This document shows positions 60,463-64,000 of a stretch of DNA of 64,000 bases, one piece after another (position 1 is the stretch's first letter; each line of letters begins with the position of its first letter). The translations under genes were made by a program, and so were the position numbers. The stretch comes from Anaerotalea alkaliphila (GTDB taxonomy: Bacteria > Bacillota > Clostridia > Lachnospirales > Vallitaleaceae): positions 34,236 to 98,235 of the forward strand of contig NZ_JAAEEH010000006.1 of NCBI RefSeq assembly GCF_010179735.1. Direction: 5' to 3'. The notes under the pieces were generated by a model. The model made no database searches and was not told the DNA's origin. It worked only from the letters and a program-made list of their open reading frames with translations.

Positions 60463-61400
60463 TGGCGGGCAAACTGATTGCGACAAGAGAAGGTTTCGGC
60501 GAAGAGATCGTAACCATGGGCAAACAGAACAAGGACGTCTATGTGGTGGACATCGATATCGGAAAGTCCTGCAAGACTGTGAAATTCAGATGTGAGCTTC
60601 CGGAGCAGTACATCAACGTAGGGATTGCGGAGCAAAACGGCGCCGGCGTGGCGGCGGGCTTGGCGACTACGGGAAAAATCCCCTTTGTTGTGACCTATGC
60701 GGTGTTCGGATCCCTGCGGATGGTGGAGCAGATCAGGCAAGAAATCTGCTACCCGAACCTGAACGTGAAGATCGCCTGCTCCCACGGCGGTCTGACTCCG
60801 GCCAACGACGGTGCGAGCCACCAGGCCATCGAGGACATGGGCGTGCTGCGCACGATCCCCAACATGACGGTGATCATGCCTGCGGACTATGTCGCCACAA
60901 AGAAGCTGGTGAAGGCGGCGGCTGAAACCTACGGCCCCATGTTCCTGCGTTTCACCAGGGATGCGGTTCCTGTGATCTATGACGAGGACCAGGAGTTCGA
61001 AATCGGCAAGGCGGTCAAGATTTCCGAAGGTAAGGACATCGCCATCATAGCCAACGGGGACACGGTCCGGCTTGGACTTGAAGCCAAAAACCTGCTGGAG
61101 GCGGAAGGGGTCGGCGTTACGCTTCTGGACATGCATACAATCAAGCCTCTGGATGTGGATGCGGTGTTGGAAGCGGCGGCGAAAACCGGAAGGATCATCA
61201 CGGTGGAAGACCACAACATCATCAACGGTCTGGGAAGCGCAGTGTGCGAGGTCGTTTCCGAGGAAGCCAACGCGAAGGTGAAGCGGATTGGAGTGCAGGA
61301 CCAGTTCGGAATGTCCGCTCCCTACGAAAGGCTGCTGGCCATGAATGGAATCACAGTGGAGAACATTGTGGCGACAGCGAAAGAGATGCTTGGAAGATAA
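60459..61400 (+). CDS. Transketolase, C-terminal (pyrimidine-binding) subunit
   Basis: This 313-residue protein is the second half of a split transketolase. The catalytic glutamate lies in NVGIAEQNGAGVAAGLATTG, then KIACSHGGLTPANDGASHQAIED for the active-site loop, and a C-terminal domain with ITVEDHNIINGLGSAV. With the N subunit it moves a two-carbon ketol unit from a ketose to an aldose. A terminator follows at 61413. Confidence 0.94.
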   Translation: MMAGKLIATREGFGEEIVTMGKQNKDVYVVDIDIGKSCKTVKFRCELPEQYINVGIAEQNGAGVAAGLATTGKIPFVVTYAVFGSLRMVEQIRQEICYPNLNVKIACSHGGLTPANDGASHQAIEDMGVLRTIPNMTVIMPADYVATKKLVKAAAETYGPMFLRFTRDAVPVIYDEDQEFEIGKAVKISEGKDIAIIANGDTVRLGLEAKNLLEAEGVGVTLLDMHTIKPLDVDAVLEAAAKTGRIITVEDHNIINGLGSAVCEVVSEEANAKVKRIGVQDQFGMSAPYERLLAMNGITVENIVATAKEMLGR

Positions 61401-61412
61401 GGAAATAGACGG

Positions 61413-61463
61413 AAAAGGGAGTGTTGGGCGCTGCGTAGATTGGTGCCCTACTCCCCTTTTTCT
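61413..61463 (+). terminator. Terminator after the split transketolase genes
   Basis: Arms AAAAGGGAGT and ACTCCCCTTTT (one bulged C) with an inner GGGC/GCCC pairing, then T-rich sequence. Because it is imperfect, some readthrough into the HAD gene is possible. Confidence 0.75.
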
Positions 61464-61489
61464 TATGTACCGATGGAAAGGAGTAAAAC

Positions 61490-62149
61490 ATGTCGGAATC
61501 AGCGGTCATTTTTGATTTCAATGGAACGCTATTGTGGGATACGGAAGTCCAGAACAAGGCGTGGGATGTGTTCCTTGCCGGGCATGGCATCTGGATGTCG
61601 GATAAGGCGAAATGCCGCCGTATCTATGGGAAGACCAACAGGGAAATCATGAGTGATATTTTTAAAGGAAAATGTGACGAAGGGCAGCTCCTGCAGCGGG
61701 CTCAGGAGAAGGAGGCGGTGTATCGGGAACTCCTTGGGAAGGCGGACCTGCAGCTTGCGGAGGGGGTGGTGGAGCTTTTCGACCGGCTGAAGGCGGAGGG
61801 GATTCCGTTTGCCATAGCCACCGCATCGGGCTGGGAGAATGTGTCGTTCTATATCGAGCGGTACGGTTTGCACCGGTGGTTCGCGCCGGAGAGGATCGTC
61901 TACAACGACGGGACGCTGAGAGGGAAGCCCCATCCCGACCTCTTCCTGCGGGGGATGGAGCGTTTGGGGGTGCGAGCGCGCAAGAATGTGGTCGTATTCG
62001 AGGATTCCATGGCGGGGATCCAGGCTGCGGAGGCGGCGGGGGCCGGCGCCGTGGTGGTGGTGGACAGCGGTGGCGTCGACTGCGGCCTGTGGGAAGGTAA
62101 ACGCCATGTGATCAGGAGCTTTCTGGAGTTGCGGGGAATTGTCCTGTGA
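61490..62149 (+). CDS. HAD superfamily hydrolase, beta-phosphoglucomutase-like
   Basis: This 219-residue HAD protein has motif I as IFDFNGTLLWDTE (Asp9 is the nucleophile; the usual second Asp at position 11 is Asn), motif II in IATASGW, the conserved Lys in GKPHPDLFL and motif IV in VVFEDSMAGIQAA. The cap domain sits between motifs I and II, as in subfamily I. It may be a sugar-phosphate phosphatase or mutase for the adjacent pathway. The Asp-to-Asn change is unusual for a phosphatase. Confidence 0.85.
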   Translation: MSESAVIFDFNGTLLWDTEVQNKAWDVFLAGHGIWMSDKAKCRRIYGKTNREIMSDIFKGKCDEGQLLQRAQEKEAVYRELLGKADLQLAEGVVELFDRLKAEGIPFAIATASGWENVSFYIERYGLHRWFAPERIVYNDGTLRGKPHPDLFLRGMERLGVRARKNVVVFEDSMAGIQAAEAAGAGAVVVVDSGGVDCGLWEGKRHVIRSFLELRGIVL

Positions 62150-62167
62150 CCGCTGGAAGCACAAACG

Positions 62168-62208
62168 AAAGGGCTGTCGCACTGGTTGATTGGCGCGACA
62201 GCCCTTTT
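62168..62208. terminator. Terminator between the HAD and AraC genes
   Basis: Perfect 13-bp arms AAAGGGCTGTCGC and GCGACAGCCCTTT around a 14-base loop, suited to both convergent genes. Confidence 0.88.
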
Positions 62209-62239
62209 GTTTGCGGTTGTTCCAAATGGTGGGAAGCCC

Positions 62240-63430
62240 TCAATGGCATTCCGTCGGATGCAGAGACTTTGCATATTCGTAAGGAGAGGTTTTGAAAATC
62301 TTCTTGAAGCATACTGCGAAATACCTGGGATCCTTGTAACCGACCAGCCTGGCCACATCGTTCACCTTGATGTCCTGCTTTCCGAGCAGGATTCGCGCGT
62401 GTTCCAGGCGGGCCTTTGTGAGGTGGTCGATGAATGTCGTTCCGGTTTCCTTCTTGAAGAGTTTGCGGAGATAGTTCGGGCTGATGAACAGCTGGCTTGC
62501 CACATCGTCCAGGGTGAATTCCGGGTTGGAAATGTTCTGGCTGATGACCGCGCACACCTTTGTGGAAATTGTGGGGTGGGGGGCGGAAGCCTCTCTCGAA
62601 CGCTCCAAAAGCAGACGGGCGAACTCCATGAAATGGTTTTCCATGGCGTCGAGACAGCTGGTGGATTCCAGGGACTGTTCCAGGGCGTACAGTTCCTGGT
62701 AGGAAATCTGCCCGGCGAAGGCGTCCTGGTCGCTTGTGATTGCCTGACAGGTAAAGAGGATGGCTTTGCGCACGAAATAGGCGTTGTCTTTGTGCTTGTC
62801 GCGGAAAAAGGAAAAGAGTTCCGCGGACAGCATCTTGAAAGCGGCGATGTTGCCTACTTGGACGGACAGGACCATTTGCTTCCACAACTTGGAGGGGGGA
62901 TATGCGCAAGCCTGGCTGGCGACGGCGTGGGCCTCCTCGTAGTTGCAGACTGCAGGCGCCTCTTCCGTGAAGCGATACCGGCAAGCTTCCAGTGCCTGGC
63001 GATAGGATTGGTTCAAATTCCGGATGTCGCTGGTGGTGTTCCCTGTGAAGAAGTGCAATGTTCCCAGGTTCTCCTTTTGGAAGTGCTCGGCGATTGTTGT
63101 CAGGACGGAGTTGATGTCCATGAAGTTGCGCAAATGTTTTGGGCCCGTCAGGTTCAAAGCGATTGCGCAGGTGTCCGCCGCGATGGGGAGACAGACGGGT
63201 ATGGCGATGCCGTTGAAGTGTTTTTCCAGGTACTTCTGTAGGAGCCGGGGGTCCGCAATGCCTTTGCTTAGGACGCAGCAGTATCCGTGGTAGTTGGAGG
63301 CGAGGGGGGCGAATCCGTGAAAACGGTCGGCGGCATCCCCCTCCGCGAGGAGGGCCCGGTAGATTTCTTCCGGGTGGGTCAGCCTTGTGGGTGTGTTTTG
63401 CTTGTGGTCTGCGTGCGTGATGGGGTGCAT
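62240..63430 (-). CDS. AraC family regulator with a long N-terminal sensor region
   Basis: This 396-residue regulator has an N-terminal part of about 280 residues without a clear family match (it may be a GGDEF-like or PucR-like folded region, FMDINSVLTTIAEHFQKENL) and a C-terminal AraC double HTH (FTLDDVASQLFISPNYLRKLFK; IKVNDVARLVGYKDPRYFAVCF). ATG at 63430 follows GGAGGCG and is preferred to an upstream start 201 bases earlier that adds a non-conserved stretch. Its target may be the transketolase-TRAP locus. Confidence 0.82.
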   Translation of the reverse strand: MHPITHADHKQNTPTRLTHPEEIYRALLAEGDAADRFHGFAPLASNYHGYCCVLSKGIADPRLLQKYLEKHFNGIAIPVCLPIAADTCAIALNLTGPKHLRNFMDINSVLTTIAEHFQKENLGTLHFFTGNTTSDIRNLNQSYRQALEACRYRFTEEAPAVCNYEEAHAVASQACAYPPSKLWKQMVLSVQVGNIAAFKMLSAELFSFFRDKHKDNAYFVRKAILFTCQAITSDQDAFAGQISYQELYALEQSLESTSCLDAMENHFMEFARLLLERSREASAPHPTISTKVCAVISQNISNPEFTLDDVASQLFISPNYLRKLFKKETGTTFIDHLTKARLEHARILLGKQDIKVNDVARLVGYKDPRYFAVCFKKIFKTSPYEYAKSLHPTECH

Positions 63431-63517
63431 GTTCGTTCGCCTCCATATGCGTAATGGTGGAATGGTTATGCTGGAAACAGGGGGATCAAAGGCGCCTTTG
63501 GTGTTTGGGTGCTGTGA

Positions 63518-63529
63518 GAAATGCGTTTC
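63518..63529. promoter_or_regulatory. GAAA-N4-TTTC site upstream of the AraC gene
   Basis: GAAATGCGTTTC has the same form as the site at 53981-53996, about 90 bases before the AraC start. Confidence 0.4.
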
Positions 63530-63653
63530 ACAATCATGTAATAAATTCTGAAGGTGTTTGTTTGTTTTATAGTAGAATAATACCATAAAAACAGGGAATA
63601 GACAATAATGTTTTAAATAATAATGAAACAATATTCCAATATAAAATAGCTAT

Positions 63654-63672
63654 ATATGAAATGCATTCATAT
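63654..63672. promoter_or_regulatory. Inverted repeat between the AraC gene and the TrkA remnant
   Basis: Perfect 7-bp arms ATATGAA and TTCATAT around ATGCA, in an AT-rich stretch (63530-63690). Confidence 0.4.
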
Positions 63673-63710
63673 GCTATGGTAGATAACGGTAAAGAAGATG
63701 CTGAAAAGCG

Positions 63711-63878
63711 ATGATGCATATGGAGCTGCTGGATTTCGTGGAGAAAGAGTTGGGAATCGACCGGATCATCAATCCGGACCTCGCCACGGCCAATGCCATG
63801 GTCAAATACCTGTGGGAAGACCTGGCCTATTTTTCCGGAGAGTTTGCAAACGGGAAAATAAAAGAGGGGATCCTCTGA
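63711..63878 (+). pseudogene. Remnant of a TrkA-type potassium uptake regulator gene
   Basis: The reading frame encodes 55 residues. KELGIDRIINPDLATANAM followed by KYLWEDLAYFSGEFANGKIKE aligns with an internal part of TrkA, where an AxELGIDxxINPxxxAAxxIxRxLRFP...DTFAxGRVE pattern is usual. Whole TrkA is about 450 residues, so both ends are missing. It ends at TGA 9 bases before repeats that look like the end of an insertion sequence. It has no good ribosome site and is likely a decayed fragment. Confidence 0.6.
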
Positions 63879-63886
63879 TTCACATA

Positions 63887-64000
63887 TGATAATGTCCTAT
63901 TGTAACGCAAATGATTATGTCCCACTTCCGGTCATGGTGTACAATGAACCTCATGCGACAAAATACAATACATCGAGGTGGCCGCTATCAGAAAGGTAGA
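63887..64000 (+). mobile_element. Probable left end of an insertion sequence (partial)
   Basis: Two 11-base direct repeats, TGATAATGTCC (63887-63897) and TGATTATGTCC (63912-63922), differ at one base and are 25 bases apart. They look like the terminal repeats of an IS with an rve-type transposase. A GTG at 63978 begins an open frame (MAAIRKV) that runs off the window and might be the transposase. The family, perhaps IS21 or IS481-like, cannot be settled here. Confidence 0.45.

Noticed and set aside
1..64000. CRISPR arrays, tRNA or rRNA genes
   Set aside because: No regularly spaced direct repeats, no tRNA cloverleaf or rRNA-like stretch was noticed on either strand by eye; a tRNA scan was not possible.

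Overview
The window looks like a chromosomal segment from an anaerobic, fermentative Bacillota (Clostridia-type) bacterium. The evidence is strong AGGAGG-type ribosome binding sites, TTGACA/TATAAT promoters, lipoprotein solute-binding proteins, a Staphylococcus-type class I aldolase, a split transketolase and a complete citrate lyase locus. Coding regions look GC-rich by eye, while several promoter regions are sharply AT-rich. I do not name a species. No rRNA, tRNA or CRISPR array was seen. Gene density is high and most genes lie on the + strand.

Layout. 1-4.8 kb: a molybdate ABC operon (modABC, - strand) diverges from an unusual HTH plus binding-protein-like regulator, followed by a flavodoxin-like gene and a TetR-type gene. 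4.8-7.2 kb: tyrS and a class I fructose-bisphosphate aldolase. 7.3-15 kb: a methyltransferase and AraC pair, then a TIM-barrel isomerase, a Gfo/Idh/MocA dehydrogenase and a ribose-type ABC importer. 15.2-19 kb: an osmoprotectant ABC operon (YehZYXW/OpuC type). 19-24.8 kb: a sulfur-trafficking set (VOC, TusA, DsrE, cysteine desulfurase, IscU fused to a MIP18-like domain), a PAS-GGDEF protein and a DUF4153 membrane protein. 25-28.3 kb: an AraC regulator divergent from a second TIM-barrel isomerase, then two overlapping GntR regulators. 28.4-41.7 kb: pckA, an OmpR-type response regulator, and one long operon with a hybrid histidine kinase, citCDEFX, a tripartite tricarboxylate transporter (tctCBA) and citG. 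41.8-44.7 kb: an AbrB-type membrane protein, uppP, a YbgC thioesterase and a small lipoprotein. 44.7-52.8 kb: an aldonate locus (uxaA, uxaB, a GntR repressor, an LgoD-like dehydrogenase and a TRAP transporter). 52.8-53.9 kb: two tandem universal stress proteins. 54-62.1 kb: an RpiR regulator, a second TRAP transporter, an SDR dehydrogenase, a split transketolase and a HAD protein. 62.2-64 kb: an AraC-type regulator, a TrkA remnant and the apparent edge of an insertion sequence.

How the genes work together. The segment is dominated by uptake and catabolism of organic acids and sugar acids. Citrate would enter through TctABC, be cleaved by citrate lyase to acetate and oxaloacetate, and the oxaloacetate could be used by the nearby PckA, since no oxaloacetate decarboxylase is present. 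The uxaAB/LgoD/TRAP locus fits L-galactonate (or a related aldonate) going to tagaturonate, altronate and 2-keto-3-deoxygluconate. Three matching GTATAC-centred palindromes tie its two arms to the GntR gene inside it. The second TRAP locus has a dehydrogenase and a split transketolase but no kinase, which suggests oxidation of an imported polyol or sugar acid followed by direct transfer of a two-carbon unit. This is the most likely place for undescribed chemistry in the window.
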